From contig NZ_KK211189.1 in NCBI RefSeq assembly GCF_000620845.1, positions 256,501-320,500 on the forward strand: a stretch of DNA of 64,000 nt, written 5' to 3'. The position numbers and the translations under genes were made by a program. Of the stretch, positions 18,457-27,127 are shown piece by piece. This stretch comes from Exiguobacterium marinum DSM 16307 (GTDB lineage Bacteria > Bacillota > Bacilli > Exiguobacteriales > Exiguobacteriaceae). Every line of letters starts with the position of its first letter. Positions within the stretch are counted from its first letter, which is position 1. The notes below the pieces were generated by a model. The model did not search any database. It was not told the origin of the DNA and was given only the letters and a program-made list of their open reading frames with translations.

Positions 18457-19206
18457 TTTAACGTCTACCGTCTCCATCACGTGCTCATGAATATCATGAC
18501 CTTTCGTAACATGGACTTGAACGTTGTATGCACCAGATTCAGTAAAGGTGTGTGCACCTTTATACATCCCAGCATCTGCTTCCTCTAACTTCACCCACTC
18601 ATGTTTGTCTGCCCCGTCTTGGAAGATTTCGAGTTGTACGTCTGCCCCCGCGAGCATCTCCTCTTCAATCATGACGTGCACCATGAACGCCTGTTCTTCA
18701 CCTGCTGTCGCCTCTTTTGGGTCAAGCGTGATGTCCGCTCCAGCGTGGTGATGACGATCACTATCCTCTGTTTCTTCGGCAGCTGTTTCCGGGTGTCCGA
18801 CTGTTACTTTTGTCGTCGGCATCGTATGCATAGAGCGAGCCGTCACATGAACTTGAATCGTGTAGACCGCTTCTTCTGGGAACGTCGCCTCTGCTTCATA
18901 AACGCCATCTTTCGTGAGCGTCGCCTTAATCATGTCGCTCTCTTCTTTCGCACTGTTCTTCCACACTTCGAACTTAATCTCATCCGCATCGTCTACGGGC
19001 TGACCATCCTGCGTGACGCGAACAGATAACGGTACCGTTTCTCCTTCTTCCGCTGTTGCGGCAACCATCAACTCTGCCTCTACCGGTTCCATCGATTGTG
19101 GAACAGCCGCGCTTTCTGCTTCTTTCTCCGTACCGCACGCACCGAGTACGAATAGGCCGATGAGTCCAAACACGACCCCAAACCGTGTCATCATCTTTTT
19201 CATCAT
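18454..19206 (-). CDS. Lipoprotein with two YtkA-like domains
   Basis: 250 residues. A lipoprotein signal with lipobox VLGAC (cysteine near residue 24) is followed by two Ig-like YtkA-type domains (about 42-137 and 150-250), each ending with YTIQVHVTA or YNVQVHVTKG. Between and after them are metal-binding-looking clusters: DRHHHAG near 150 and HDIHEHV at the C-terminus, plus MHTMPTT. Extracytoplasmic YtkA-type domains often accompany copper or cytochrome proteins, so a copper-related role is a guess. Two start codons (ATGATG) follow AGGAGG; the first is used here. Single gene. Confidence 0.75.
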   Translation of the reverse strand: MMKKMMTRFGVVFGLIGLFVLGACGTEKEAESAAVPQSMEPVEAELMVAATAEEGETVPLSVRVTQDGQPVDDADEIKFEVWKNSAKEESDMIKATLTKDGVYEAEATFPEEAVYTIQVHVTARSMHTMPTTKVTVGHPETAAEETEDSDRHHHAGADITLDPKEATAGEEQAFMVHVMIEEEMLAGADVQLEIFQDGADKHEWVKLEEADAGMYKGAHTFTESGAYNVQVHVTKGHDIHEHVMETVDVK

Positions 19207-19467
19207 GAATCCTCCTCATAAATCGCTTACATCTTTCACACATTGTTCATGATACCATCTCTTTCCAAAAAGAGTGTGAGCATTCTGTGATATATACCAC
19301 GATACATTCTCACAATTTTCACACATCTAGTCGATACAAATTCGTTATAAACCCATTTCCGTATTTTAGTCCGTCATTTCAAAAAACGGGTATATAAAAT
19401 ATATGTAGCGTGCATTCGGAAATTCTTAACATCAAGAGGATGACATCATGAATGGAGGCGAATTCAG

Positions 19468-20664
19468 ATGAAACGTAAGGTCATTCGTGGGGCGATGGCA
19501 CTCTTCATCTTATTGGCGATGGTGATCACACAATCGATTTCCGTCAGTGCCGCCGCTTCAAAATTTATTACGAGCGTGAACACGACGAGTAAAGTCGTCG
19601 CGTTGACGTTCGATGATGGTGCAGACGGCGCAAACACGAACAAAATTTTAGACATTTTGGCAAAAAACAACGTCAAAGCTACTTTCTTTTTGACAGGTTC
19701 GGGTGCGAACAACCATCCACAATACATTAAAAATATCGCCGCAAAAGGACATCAGCTCGGTAACCACTCATATACACACCCTGATTTCACGAAACTGACT
19801 GCTACTCAAATGAAATCCGAACTCGACCGCACGGAAGCCTTGATTACATCGTTGACTGGAAAAACGACAAAGCCGATTTTTAGAGCTCCATTTGGTGCCG
19901 TCAATAGTGCCGTGTTGAACGGTGTCGGTGCTGCCGGATACGGATACACGATTCAATGGAACATCGATACGATCGACTGGAAAGGACTGACCGCGAGCCA
20001 AATCAACACGAAAGTACAAACCAATATTAAACCGGGTTCCATCGTCTTGATGCATACGGGTGCGGGGGCACCAGGTACCCCACTCGCATTACCGACGATG
20101 ATTTCGCAACTGAAAGCAAAAGGGTACAAATTCGTCACGGTCTCGCAATTACTTGCCTATCAAAACACATCGACGAATAAAACGTATACCGTGAAGTCAG
20201 GCGACACGTTATACAGCATCGCACGGACGTATGGTGTCACTGTATCCGATCTCGCAGCCGCTAACAACATCACGAACGTCAATCTCATCAGTGTCGGACA
20301 AGTGCTCAATATTCCTGGGACAACGTTCACACCACCCCCTTCGACGACTGTGAAGTACACGGTAAAGTCGGGCGATACGCTCTACAAGATTGCGACCATG
20401 TACAATACAACTGTCGCGAAAATCGCAGCCGCTAACAATATCACAAACATCAATCTCATCAGTGTCGGTCAAATGCTCATCATTCCTGGAACAACGGTCA
20501 CACCACCCCCTTCGACGACTGTGAAGTACACGGTAAAGTCGGGCGATACACTCTATAAGATTGCGACCATGTACAATACGACTGTCGCAAAAATCGCTGC
20601 CGCCAATAACATCACGAACGTCAATCTCATCAGTGTCGGTCAAGTGTTGACCATTCCGAAATGA
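19468..20664 (+). CDS. Secreted polysaccharide deacetylase with three LysM domains
   Basis: 398 residues. A signal peptide (about 1-30, SVSAAA) precedes a NodB-homology domain (about 40-225). It carries TFDDGAD, with the catalytic base aspartate and metal Asp, HSYTHPD with the two metal histidines, RAPFGA, and LMHTG. Three LysM modules of about 45 residues follow ([18 protein letters not shown], then two nearly identical [18 protein letters not shown] copies), joined by TPPPSTT linkers. It would bind peptidoglycan and remove N-acetyl groups from a wall glycan. RBS is GGAGG, 9 bases upstream. Repeats 2 and 3 are recent duplicates at DNA level. Confidence 0.9.
   Translation: MKRKVIRGAMALFILLAMVITQSISVSAAASKFITSVNTTSKVVALTFDDGADGANTNKILDILAKNNVKATFFLTGSGANNHPQYIKNIAAKGHQLGNHSYTHPDFTKLTATQMKSELDRTEALITSLTGKTTKPIFRAPFGAVNSAVLNGVGAAGYGYTIQWNIDTIDWKGLTASQINTKVQTNIKPGSIVLMHTGAGAPGTPLALPTMISQLKAKGYKFVTVSQLLAYQNTSTNKTYTVKSGDTLYSIARTYGVTVSDLAAANNITNVNLISVGQVLNIPGTTFTPPPSTTVKYTVKSGDTLYKIATMYNTTVAKIAAANNITNINLISVGQMLIIPGTTVTPPPSTTVKYTVKSGDTLYKIATMYNTTVAKIAAANNITNVNLISVGQVLTIPK
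20350..20660 (+). repeat. Tandem 171-bp LysM repeat
   Basis: The segment starting at 20350 recurs 171 bases later at 20521, with only scattered, mostly silent differences. It corresponds to LysM 2 plus linker and LysM 3. The first LysM copy is more diverged. Confidence 0.8.
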
Positions 20665-20678
20665 CACGCCCCAAACAA

Positions 20679-20709
20679 AAATAACCGCTGCACGTGCAGC
20701 GGTTATTTG
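20679..20709. terminator. Bidirectional terminator after the deacetylase gene
   Basis: AAATAACCGCTGCAC pairs perfectly with GTGCAGCGGTTATTT with almost no loop, between convergent genes. Its T-tracts are short. Confidence 0.75.
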
Positions 20710-20716
20710 CTTCTCA

Positions 20717-21985
20717 TTAATTTGTGAACTGCTCCGCTTCTGTTGATCCAGCCAGTGCTGTCGTGGACGATTGTCCGCCTGAGATGACGAGCGACACTTC
20801 GTCGAAGTAACCCGTTCCGACTTCACGTTGGTGACGTGTCGCCGTGTACCCATGTACTTCAGCCGCAAATTCTGCTTGTTGTAACTCTGAATATGCCGCC
20901 ATGCCACGATCTTTGTACCCGCGTGCAAGTTCGAACATCCCGAAGTTGAGCGCGTGGAATCCAGCGAGTGTGACGAATTGGAACTTGTAGCCCATCGCAC
21001 CGATTTCTTGTTGGAACGTTGCAATCTCTTCGTCTGACAACTTCTTCTTCCAGTTGAATGATGGCGAACAGTTGTAAGCGAGAAGTTTGCCCGGATACTT
21101 CGCATGAATCGCTTCGGCAAATTGACGGGCTTCCGCCAAGTCTGGTTCAGATGTCTCACACCAGACGAGGTCTGCATATGGTGCATAAGCGAGACCGCGA
21201 GCGATTGCTTGCTCGATGCCGGCTTCCGTGCGATAGAAGCCTTCCGGTGTACGCTCTCCAATGATGAACGGATGATCGATTGGATCGATGTCGCTCGTGA
21301 TCAAGTTCGCAGCGTGCGCATCTGTCCGCGCCACGATAATCGTCGGGACACCCATGACGTCTGCTGCGAGTCGAGCCGAAATCAAGTTTTTCACAGCCGT
21401 CTGCGTCGGGAGCAATACCTTCCCACCGAGGTGACCACATTTCTTCTCAGACGAAAGCTGGTCTTCGAGGTGAACACCGGCAGCACCGGCTTCAATCATC
21501 GCCTTCGTCAATTCGAATACGTTGAGCACACCACCGAATCCGGCTTCCATATCTGCGACAATCGGTGCGAACCAATGCGTGTCGCCTTTCCCTTCTGCCG
21601 TCTGAATTTGATCGGCACGTTGAAGCGCTTGGTTGATTCGTTTAACGACACTTGGCACTGAGTTGGCCGGATATAAACTTTGGTCCGGATACATCTGACC
21701 CGAAAGGTTAGCATCCGCCGCTACTTGCCATCCGCTCAAATAAATGGCTTCAAGTCCTGCCTTCACTTGTTGGATGGCTTGGTTTCCAGTCAACGCACCG
21801 AGTGCATGAACGTAGTCACGATCGTGCATCAATTTCCACAAGCGTTCCGCTCCCTTTGTCGCAAGCGTCTGTTCAATCACGATGGACCCCCGTAATTTCA
21901 TCACATCCTCTACAGAGTATGGACGTTCTACCCCTTCAAATCGTTCTGACTTCCAGCTGTTTCCTAATTCTTCGCGTTGTTTCAT
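20717..21985 (-). CDS. aceA: Isocitrate lyase
   Basis: 422 residues. Cleaves isocitrate to glyoxylate and succinate, the first step of the glyoxylate shunt. The family signature KKCGHLGGK with catalytic C183 is present, as are the metal/substrate segments ADMEAGFGG and VARTDA. Length matches the short bacterial class (about 425-430). RBS CAGGAGGG precedes the ATG. The gene is the last of a cluster with malate synthase G and a small unknown gene; a palindrome shared with the malate synthase promoter lies 45-56 bases upstream, suggesting joint control. Confidence 0.95.
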   Translation of the reverse strand: MKQREELGNSWKSERFEGVERPYSVEDVMKLRGSIVIEQTLATKGAERLWKLMHDRDYVHALGALTGNQAIQQVKAGLEAIYLSGWQVAADANLSGQMYPDQSLYPANSVPSVVKRINQALQRADQIQTAEGKGDTHWFAPIVADMEAGFGGVLNVFELTKAMIEAGAAGVHLEDQLSSEKKCGHLGGKVLLPTQTAVKNLISARLAADVMGVPTIIVARTDAHAANLITSDIDPIDHPFIIGERTPEGFYRTEAGIEQAIARGLAYAPYADLVWCETSEPDLAEARQFAEAIHAKYPGKLLAYNCSPSFNWKKKLSDEEIATFQQEIGAMGYKFQFVTLAGFHALNFGMFELARGYKDRGMAAYSELQQAEFAAEVHGYTATRHQREVGTGYFDEVSLVISGGQSSTTALAGSTEAEQFTN

Positions 21986-22029
21986 CTATAAACCCTCCTG
22001 TATTATATTAATTTTAATAAAAACGAATT

Positions 22030-22041
22030 TGTTATATAACA
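22030..22041. promoter_or_regulatory. Palindromic operator candidate before aceA
   Basis: TGTTATATAACA is a perfect 12-base palindrome 45 bases upstream of the isocitrate lyase start. Near-identical copies occur at the malate synthase promoter and nowhere else that I noticed in the window. Confidence 0.5.
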
Positions 22042-22061
22042 GATAGTGCAAACTAAACGAT

Positions 22062-22358
22062 TTAGTCGAGGTAAGCACAGCACTCCAATGCCGCTTTGAA
22101 CGTCGAATGCTCCATCCCGCAGCAACGACATACATTTTCTTCATCGGGATCTTCAGGTTTACGGAAGACGACGACCTCATCGATTGATTCCTTCATGATT
22201 TGGAGCGAACCGTCGGCGCGATCCAAGACGAGGCGCATCAAGTCATTGCCATATACGAATGCTGTATTCGCAAGAGAAGCTGTCGATTCTCCAGATACGA
22301 TGCGACGAACGACCCAACGTTCAATCAACTGTTCGCTTTCCATTTTTTTCGTATTCAT
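22062..22358 (-). CDS. Unknown 98-residue Cys-rich protein between malate synthase and isocitrate lyase
   Basis: No family recognised. The C-terminal third carries CRCCGMEHSTFKAALECCAYLD-like Cys pairs (CRCC near residue 78 and ECC near 93), a possible zinc site. The N-terminal part is mixed charged and has VLDRADGSLQIMKESIDEVVVF, suggesting a small alpha/beta fold. Its ATG overlaps the malate synthase stop codon (ATGA) and has AAAGGAGG upstream, so it is clearly translated with malate synthase. The location argues for a role in the glyoxylate shunt, perhaps regulatory; this is inference. Confidence 0.75.
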   Translation of the reverse strand: MNTKKMESEQLIERWVVRRIVSGESTASLANTAFVYGNDLMRLVLDRADGSLQIMKESIDEVVVFRKPEDPDEENVCRCCGMEHSTFKAALECCAYLD

Positions 22359-24538
22359 GATAAGGTTCCTCCTTTAAGGTTTAACTCTACGGTTTGGCGT
22401 TTCATAAATTCACGGCGGCGGCGGTGTAAGATCGGTTCTGTGTACCCGTTCGGTTGCTTCAATCCATGAAACACGAGTTCGTGTGCGGCTTGATAGGCAA
22501 TCGATTGATCGACGTTTGGTGTCATCGGCCGATAATTCGGATCTTGTTCGTTTTGTTCATCGACGACTTGTGCCATCCGATAAAGCGTGACTTCCACTTG
22601 ATCGGCTGAACAGATGCCGTGATGCAGCCAGTTGGCCACGTGTTGGCTCGAAATACGAAGTGTTGCCCGGTCTTCCATGAGGCCGATGTGATGAATGTCT
22701 GGTACTTTCGAGCAACCCACACCTTGTTCGACCCAACGAACGACGTATCCGAGCAACCCTTGCAAGTTGTTCTCGAGTTCCTCTTTAATCTCGTCTTGCG
22801 AATAGATGCGTGTCGCGAGCGGGATATCGAGGAGCTGTTGTCGTTCATGATTCAAAACAGGCTGTTGCATCAATTCTCGCTGTATATCAAAAGCATCGAG
22901 TTGATGATAGTGCATCGCATGGAGCGTCGCCGCGGTCGGGGAAGGCACCCATGCCGTCGTTGCCCCGGACCGTACGTGTGCAATTTTTTCACGCATCATG
23001 TCACGCATCATGTCGGGCATCGCCCACATCCCTTTACCGATCTGCGCCTGTTGATGAAATCCGGTCTCAAGACCTGTCGATACATTCAACCGTTCATATG
23101 CCGCAAGCCAAGAAGATGTCTTCATTTCTCCTTTTCGCCGCATCGGTCCGAGTGTCATCGAAGAATGAATCTCGTCTCCCGTTCGGTCGAGGAAGCCCGT
23201 GTTGATGAAGACGACTCGTTCTCTCACTTGAGCGATACAGTTCTTCAGGTTAAGCGACGTTCGTCTCTCTTCATCCATCACACCGACTTTCAACGTATGG
23301 CGAGGAAGGTTCAATAAATCTTCCACGGCGTCAAACAAGCCGTTGGTGAATGCTACTTCTTCAGATCCATGCATTTTCGGTTTGACGATATAGATTGACC
23401 CTTCTCGAGAGTTGAGACGGCGATGTAGATGACGACTCGCGATGAGTGAAGTGAAGACGGCATCAACGATACCTTCTGGTACCTCGCGACCTTCCGCATC
23501 AAGCATCAAGTCGGTCGTCATCAAGTGCCCGACGTTTCGAATGAATAAGAGTGCGCGTCCTGGGAGTATGACTTCCACTCCACCTTTTCCGATTAAACGC
23601 TTATCTTCATTCAAGGACCGAGAAAGTCGCTTCCCATTCTTTTGGAACGAAGCTTCAAGCGTCCCGTCCATCAGACCGAGCCAGTTGCGATACAGATGAA
23701 CTTTGTCTTCTGCACAAACAGCTGCGACCGAGTCCTCGCAGTCCACAATCGCGGAGAGGGCTGATTCGAGCTCAATGTCCATCAGTCCAGCAGGATCGAT
23801 TTTGCCGATCGGGTGCTCGCGGTCAAATTGAAGTTCGACGTGTAAGGCATGGTGCTGAAGCATCAATGTGCGTAACTTGTTCGGTTCCCCGGTGTAGCCG
23901 ACGAATGAATCATGAGCGAACGAATACTCGTCTTCCCCAACCACCGCATAGGCGACATCGTCACGAACGAAGTAACGTGTCACTTTCTCGTGAGATTCTG
24001 TTGGTAGCGGGAACGCATCATCGAGAAACTGTTTAGCGATGCGGATGACCTCATTACCGCGAACGGGATTATATTCTCGTCCTTTTTCCATACCGTCTGC
24101 CTCTTCAATCATATCTGTTCCATAAAGGGCGTCGTAGAGACTTCCCCATCTGGCATTGGCGGCATTGAGTGCGTATCTGGCATTGTCTAATGGTACGACG
24201 AGTTGCGGTCCAGCTTGATGGGCGATTTCACGGTCGACGTCCGACACATCGATGTTGAAATCTTTGACGACCGGTTCGATATAGCCGATTGAAGATAAAA
24301 ACGTCTCGTATTTGATGGGATCGACTTCATCTTGTCGACTGTACCAATCCTGTAACAGTCGTTCGTATGTCGTGCGCTGCTCTAGAAGCGTCTGATTGAC
24401 TGGAATGAAACGCTCTAGAAGGGATTCGACACCTTTCCAAAAATTGTTGATTTCATGAGGTTCTAGTATACTTTCATTCACAAATTCGAACAGCTTCTCA
24501 TAAACATGATACGTATTTAGTCGTTCATAGTGTTCCAA
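22355..24538 (-). CDS. glcB: Malate synthase G
   Basis: About 727 residues; condenses glyoxylate with acetyl-CoA to malate, the second glyoxylate-shunt step. Features of the G isoform include the long chain, RGRALLFIRNVGHLMT, YIVKPKMHGSEEVAF, and the C-terminal NYRPMTPNVDQSIAYQAAHELVF segment. Most Bacilli use the shorter A form. The start is taken as TTG at 24538 because AAGGGAGG lies 10 bases upstream of it. The in-frame ATG at 24562 lies before that SD and would add eight residues that include the SD sequence itself. First gene of the cluster, divergent from a MarR regulator. Confidence 0.9.
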   Translation of the reverse strand: MEHYERLNTYHVYEKLFEFVNESILEPHEINNFWKGVESLLERFIPVNQTLLEQRTTYERLLQDWYSRQDEVDPIKYETFLSSIGYIEPVVKDFNIDVSDVDREIAHQAGPQLVVPLDNARYALNAANARWGSLYDALYGTDMIEEADGMEKGREYNPVRGNEVIRIAKQFLDDAFPLPTESHEKVTRYFVRDDVAYAVVGEDEYSFAHDSFVGYTGEPNKLRTLMLQHHALHVELQFDREHPIGKIDPAGLMDIELESALSAIVDCEDSVAAVCAEDKVHLYRNWLGLMDGTLEASFQKNGKRLSRSLNEDKRLIGKGGVEVILPGRALLFIRNVGHLMTTDLMLDAEGREVPEGIVDAVFTSLIASRHLHRRLNSREGSIYIVKPKMHGSEEVAFTNGLFDAVEDLLNLPRHTLKVGVMDEERRTSLNLKNCIAQVRERVVFINTGFLDRTGDEIHSSMTLGPMRRKGEMKTSSWLAAYERLNVSTGLETGFHQQAQIGKGMWAMPDMMRDMMREKIAHVRSGATTAWVPSPTAATLHAMHYHQLDAFDIQRELMQQPVLNHERQQLLDIPLATRIYSQDEIKEELENNLQGLLGYVVRWVEQGVGCSKVPDIHHIGLMEDRATLRISSQHVANWLHHGICSADQVEVTLYRMAQVVDEQNEQDPNYRPMTPNVDQSIAYQAAHELVFHGLKQPNGYTEPILHRRRREFMKRQTVELNLKGGTLS

Positions 24539-24562
24539 GCGCTCACATCCTCCCTTAGTCAT

Positions 24563-24613
24563 TGTTATATATCAGTTGATTATAATATAGACTATTATAT
24601 AACAGTTTGACAA
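24563..24613 (-). promoter_or_regulatory. Malate synthase promoter with two operator-like palindromes
   Basis: On the minus strand TTGTCA (24613-24608) is a -35 box, with TATATT 18 bases downstream as -10. TATTATATAACA at 24593-24604 lies between the boxes and TGTTATATATCA at 24563-24574 just after; each matches the aceA palindrome at 11 of 12 positions. The copies are exactly 30 bases apart, about three helical turns, as expected for cooperative repressor binding. Confidence 0.5.
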
Positions 24614-24679
24614 CCCATTTGTTAAAACTTTTTATTTGAAATATTGTCAGGATGGGTTTACTATACATTGTGTGACCCA

Positions 24680-24690
24680 TCAATGATTGA
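24680..24690. promoter_or_regulatory. Candidate MarR autoregulatory operator
   Basis: TCAATGATTGA is a perfect palindrome around its central base, and its ATCAATGATT part is repeated once 14 bases later, just before the MarR ribosome site. TTGAAA and TACTAT boxes 17 bases apart lie immediately upstream. Confidence 0.4.
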
Positions 24691-24719
24691 GTCATCAATG
24701 ATTCGAGGAGGCGATATGC

Positions 24720-25166
24720 ATGCGAGATTCTTGCTCGCTTCGCGATCAAATTCTCTATCACATCATCACCGTACAAAAAGAAATGGGGCAATTATTCGAC
24801 TCTGAAATGGACGGACTCAGCTTAAGTCGCTATGACATTTTAAGCAATTTGTATCATGTCGGCCCATTGCGTCAACGTGAATTGCAACAACGCGTCGATG
24901 TCGATCACGCAGCTATCACTCGACACTTGAAACAATTAGAGACACAAGGACTCATCACGCGGAGACGATGTGAAGAAGACAACCGTGTCATCTATGTCGA
25001 GTTGACAGACCACGGTCGTGAACAAATTGCACATTGGACTGAGCAAAAACAGTGCTTAACGGACCGACTTTTTGTCAACATGAAGGTAGAGGATCAACAA
25101 CAGTTATTAGCATCCCTGACGATGTTACAAGATACTATTGACCATGAAAGGAAGACTACAATATGA
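24720..25166 (+). CDS. MarR-family transcriptional regulator
   Basis: 148 residues with a winged helix-turn-helix: LRQRELQQRVDVDHAAITRHLKQLE, then the wing RRRCEEDNRVIYVELTDHG. Its gene overlaps the following nitroreductase gene by 4 bases, so both form an operon, and it probably represses it until a phenolic, quinone or nitro compound appears. The start at 24720 has GAGGAGG 8 bases upstream; another ATG four bases earlier is in a different frame. Control of the divergent malate synthase gene is possible but not shown. Confidence 0.88.
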   Translation: MRDSCSLRDQILYHIITVQKEMGQLFDSEMDGLSLSRYDILSNLYHVGPLRQRELQQRVDVDHAAITRHLKQLETQGLITRRRCEEDNRVIYVELTDHGREQIAHWTEQKQCLTDRLFVNMKVEDQQQLLASLTMLQDTIDHERKTTI

Positions 25167-25798
25167 ACACTGCTACACAAAAAGACTTTATGGAGATTGT
25201 CAAAGGACGCCGCTCGATTCGTGTATACGATGAGAACGTCAAAATCTCAAAAGAAGAAATGACACAAATTCTTGAAGAAGCGACAACGGCTCCTTCATCA
25301 CTTAACTTACAGCCATGGCGTTTTGTCGTCATCGATAGCACAGAAGGAAAAGAGACGCTCCTTCCACTCTCAAGCTTCAATAAACGCCAAGTAGAAACGT
25401 CTTCAGCTGTCATCGCGCTCTTCGCGGACTACCAAATGGCAGACTACACAGAAGAGATTTTCAATACAGCTGTAGAACGTGGCATGATGCCCGCTGAAGT
25501 CCGCGACCGCCAAGTCGACATGATCAAAGGCATCTTCAAAGATGCACCGAAAGAAATGATCAAAGATAGCATTATGCTCGATTCAGGTCTCGTTGCGATG
25601 CAACTCATGCTCGTCGCACGGGCACATGGTTATGACACAAACCCGATCGGTGGATACGACAAAACGAACATCGCTGAAGCGTTCGGTCTCGACAAAGAAC
25701 GTTACCTTCCGGTCATGCTTCTCTCCATCGGGAAAGCAGCAGAAGAAGGGTACCCATCAGTACGCTTCCCAGTCGACCGCATCACAGACTGGAAATAA
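25163..25798 (+). CDS. Nitroreductase-family flavin oxidoreductase
   Basis: 211 residues. The FMN-binding opening RRSIRVYDENV, the TAPSSLNLQPWRFVV segment and the C-terminal GGYDKTNIAEAFGLD/LLSIGKA parts define the nitroreductase superfamily. Such enzymes use NAD(P)H and FMN to reduce nitroaromatics, quinones or enones in the cytoplasm. Co-encoded with a MarR regulator, which suggests inducible detoxification. Length is typical (about 210). Native substrate unknown. Confidence 0.9.
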   Translation: MNTATQKDFMEIVKGRRSIRVYDENVKISKEEMTQILEEATTAPSSLNLQPWRFVVIDSTEGKETLLPLSSFNKRQVETSSAVIALFADYQMADYTEEIFNTAVERGMMPAEVRDRQVDMIKGIFKDAPKEMIKDSIMLDSGLVAMQLMLVARAHGYDTNPIGGYDKTNIAEAFGLDKERYLPVMLLSIGKAAEEGYPSVRFPVDRITDWK

Positions 25799-25801
25799 TT
25801 C

Positions 25802-25837
25802 AAAAGGTTCAATCGCTGAGGCGATTGAACCTTTTTT
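25802..25837. terminator. Bidirectional terminator between two nitroreductase genes
   Basis: AAAAGGTTCAATCGC pairs perfectly with GCGATTGAACCTTTT around TGAG, with T-tracts on both strands, between convergent genes. Confidence 0.92.
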
Positions 25838-26499
25838 CATCCGATATATTTGACGACTTCGTTAAAGTCACGACGTGTTTTTGGTGCGAAATCGCGCGAC
25901 CGATACCCAAATGCGACCATGACCGAAAGCGACCATTCGCCTCGCTCCATGACACCTTCTGAGATGAGCAGCTCATCAATTTCCTCTTGATTGAACCCTT
26001 CAATCGGACAAGAATCGATCTCGATTTGTGCGGCCGCCGTCATCATGTTCCCAAGTGGGATATATGTCTGACGCTTGATCCACTCTTGGAAGACGCGTTC
26101 ATCGTCCAAGAGACGATAGTCGTTCTCCTGGAACTCTTGGACCCGCTTCACGCGCTGTGCGTACTCTTCTTCCGTCCGGCCTTGCACACTCGTCACGATG
26201 TTCCGAATATAGTCCGCATCGTAACGCATGGCTTTCGGTGTTCTTGCGAGAATCAATACGAAATGGCTCGCGGTCAAAGCCTGCCCTTGCGCTCCCCATG
26301 CGTGATCTTTAATTTTTTGGAGCAAATCTTCCCGACGAACCACAACGAATTGCCATGGTTCAAACCCGAACGAACTCGGTGAAAGACGTCCTGTCTCTAA
26401 AATGAATTCCATGTCATCTTCTTTGATTTTACGATCCGCATCAAATTCTTTCGTCGCTTGACGCCAACGATACGCTTCTAGAATGTCTTTCTTTTTCAT
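25837..26499 (-). CDS. NAD(P)H-dependent nitroreductase (NfsB-like)
   Basis: 220 residues. The opening AYRWRQATKEFDADRKI and LSPSSFGFEPWQFVVV are the flavin-binding parts of the NfsB/oxygen-insensitive branch, and DSCPIEGFNQEEID is its C-terminal loop. It reduces nitro compounds or quinones with NAD(P)H. The start is the ATG at 26499 with GGAGG 10 bases upstream; a GTG three codons earlier abuts the ribosome site. A distinct paralogue from the convergent nitroreductase, with low identity. Confidence 0.88.
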   Translation of the reverse strand: MKKKDILEAYRWRQATKEFDADRKIKEDDMEFILETGRLSPSSFGFEPWQFVVVRREDLLQKIKDHAWGAQGQALTASHFVLILARTPKAMRYDADYIRNIVTSVQGRTEEEYAQRVKRVQEFQENDYRLLDDERVFQEWIKRQTYIPLGNMMTAAAQIEIDSCPIEGFNQEEIDELLISEGVMERGEWSLSVMVAFGYRSRDFAPKTRRDFNEVVKYIG

Positions 26500-26515
26500 C
26501 GTACTCACTCCTCCA

Positions 26516-27127
26516 TTACCAAGATGACTCCATCATATCAAACCGGTAAATCAAAAATCGCTCATGAAGATTCTTCAGCGGCAGTCGAACCGTCTGTACA
26601 CATTGAAATGGGGTCTCATCGTTCAAATAGTGTAGATATGCATCCGCCGGATAATACAAAATCACATCGACCGGACGGGGATTCGCTTCAACGGATTCGA
26701 TGATGTGAGCAATCACTTGCCGAAAGATGTTGACCGAGAACGGATTAAAAAAGTAGAATCGGTTCGCCTCTGACGGGATGGAAAACTGTTCTGCAAATTC
26801 CTGCACCAATTGAACGCTTCCTCGAATCCGATGCTTCTTCGTATAGCTCGCCAAATTTTGGAGCGACTCTTCGTGAAACCCACCATCCATCTCGACACCG
26901 ATTGCCCGAACATGAAACGTGTACGCCAAATAGAACGGGAGACGCCCCTTGCCTGAACCAAAATCAACGATGGTGTCCGTCGACTCTAACGGATAGGCAT
27001 CCCGAAGCAAATCGAGTGCCTCGTAAGGGGTCGGTTCATAACGATGGTATTCCACCGAGGACGGGAATCCTTGCTGAGGTTTGGCGGTCTGGATATGCAG
27101 GAGTTGCTCATATTGCTGTTCGTTCAT
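26516..27127 (-). CDS. SAM-dependent methyltransferase-like protein
   Basis: 203 residues. The class I methyltransferase core is visible: TIVDFGSGKGRLPFYLAY (motif I), AIGVEMDGGF (motif II acidic residue) and later FYFFNPF, resembling an NPPF/NPF-type motif IV. It could methylate RNA, protein or a small molecule; the substrate is unknown. Its ATG overlaps the stop codon of a truncated ABC ATPase by 4 bases, and AGAGG lies 7 bases upstream within that remnant. Its expression therefore probably depends on the remnant's message. Confidence 0.75.
   Translation of the reverse strand: MNEQQYEQLLHIQTAKPQQGFPSSVEYHRYEPTPYEALDLLRDAYPLESTDTIVDFGSGKGRLPFYLAYTFHVRAIGVEMDGGFHEESLQNLASYTKKHRIRGSVQLVQEFAEQFSIPSEANRFYFFNPFSVNIFRQVIAHIIESVEANPRPVDVILYYPADAYLHYLNDETPFQCVQTVRLPLKNLHERFLIYRFDMMESSW

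Noticed and set aside
19380-19420. GGGTAT before the deacetylase gene as sigma-B -10
   Set aside because: No GTTTAA-like -35 at the right distance.
20328-20660. Regular repeats as a CRISPR-like array
   Set aside because: The units are 171 bases, coding, and correspond to LysM domains.
20209-21261. Long open frame on the minus strand across the deacetylase LysM region and aceA
   Set aside because: It is antisense to LysM repeats and out of frame with isocitrate lyase, composition is Arg/Ser-rich, and no ribosome site is present.
22619-23317. Plus-strand 232-codon frame within the malate synthase gene
   Set aside because: Antisense shadow of a well-supported enzyme; no ribosome site or recognisable domain.
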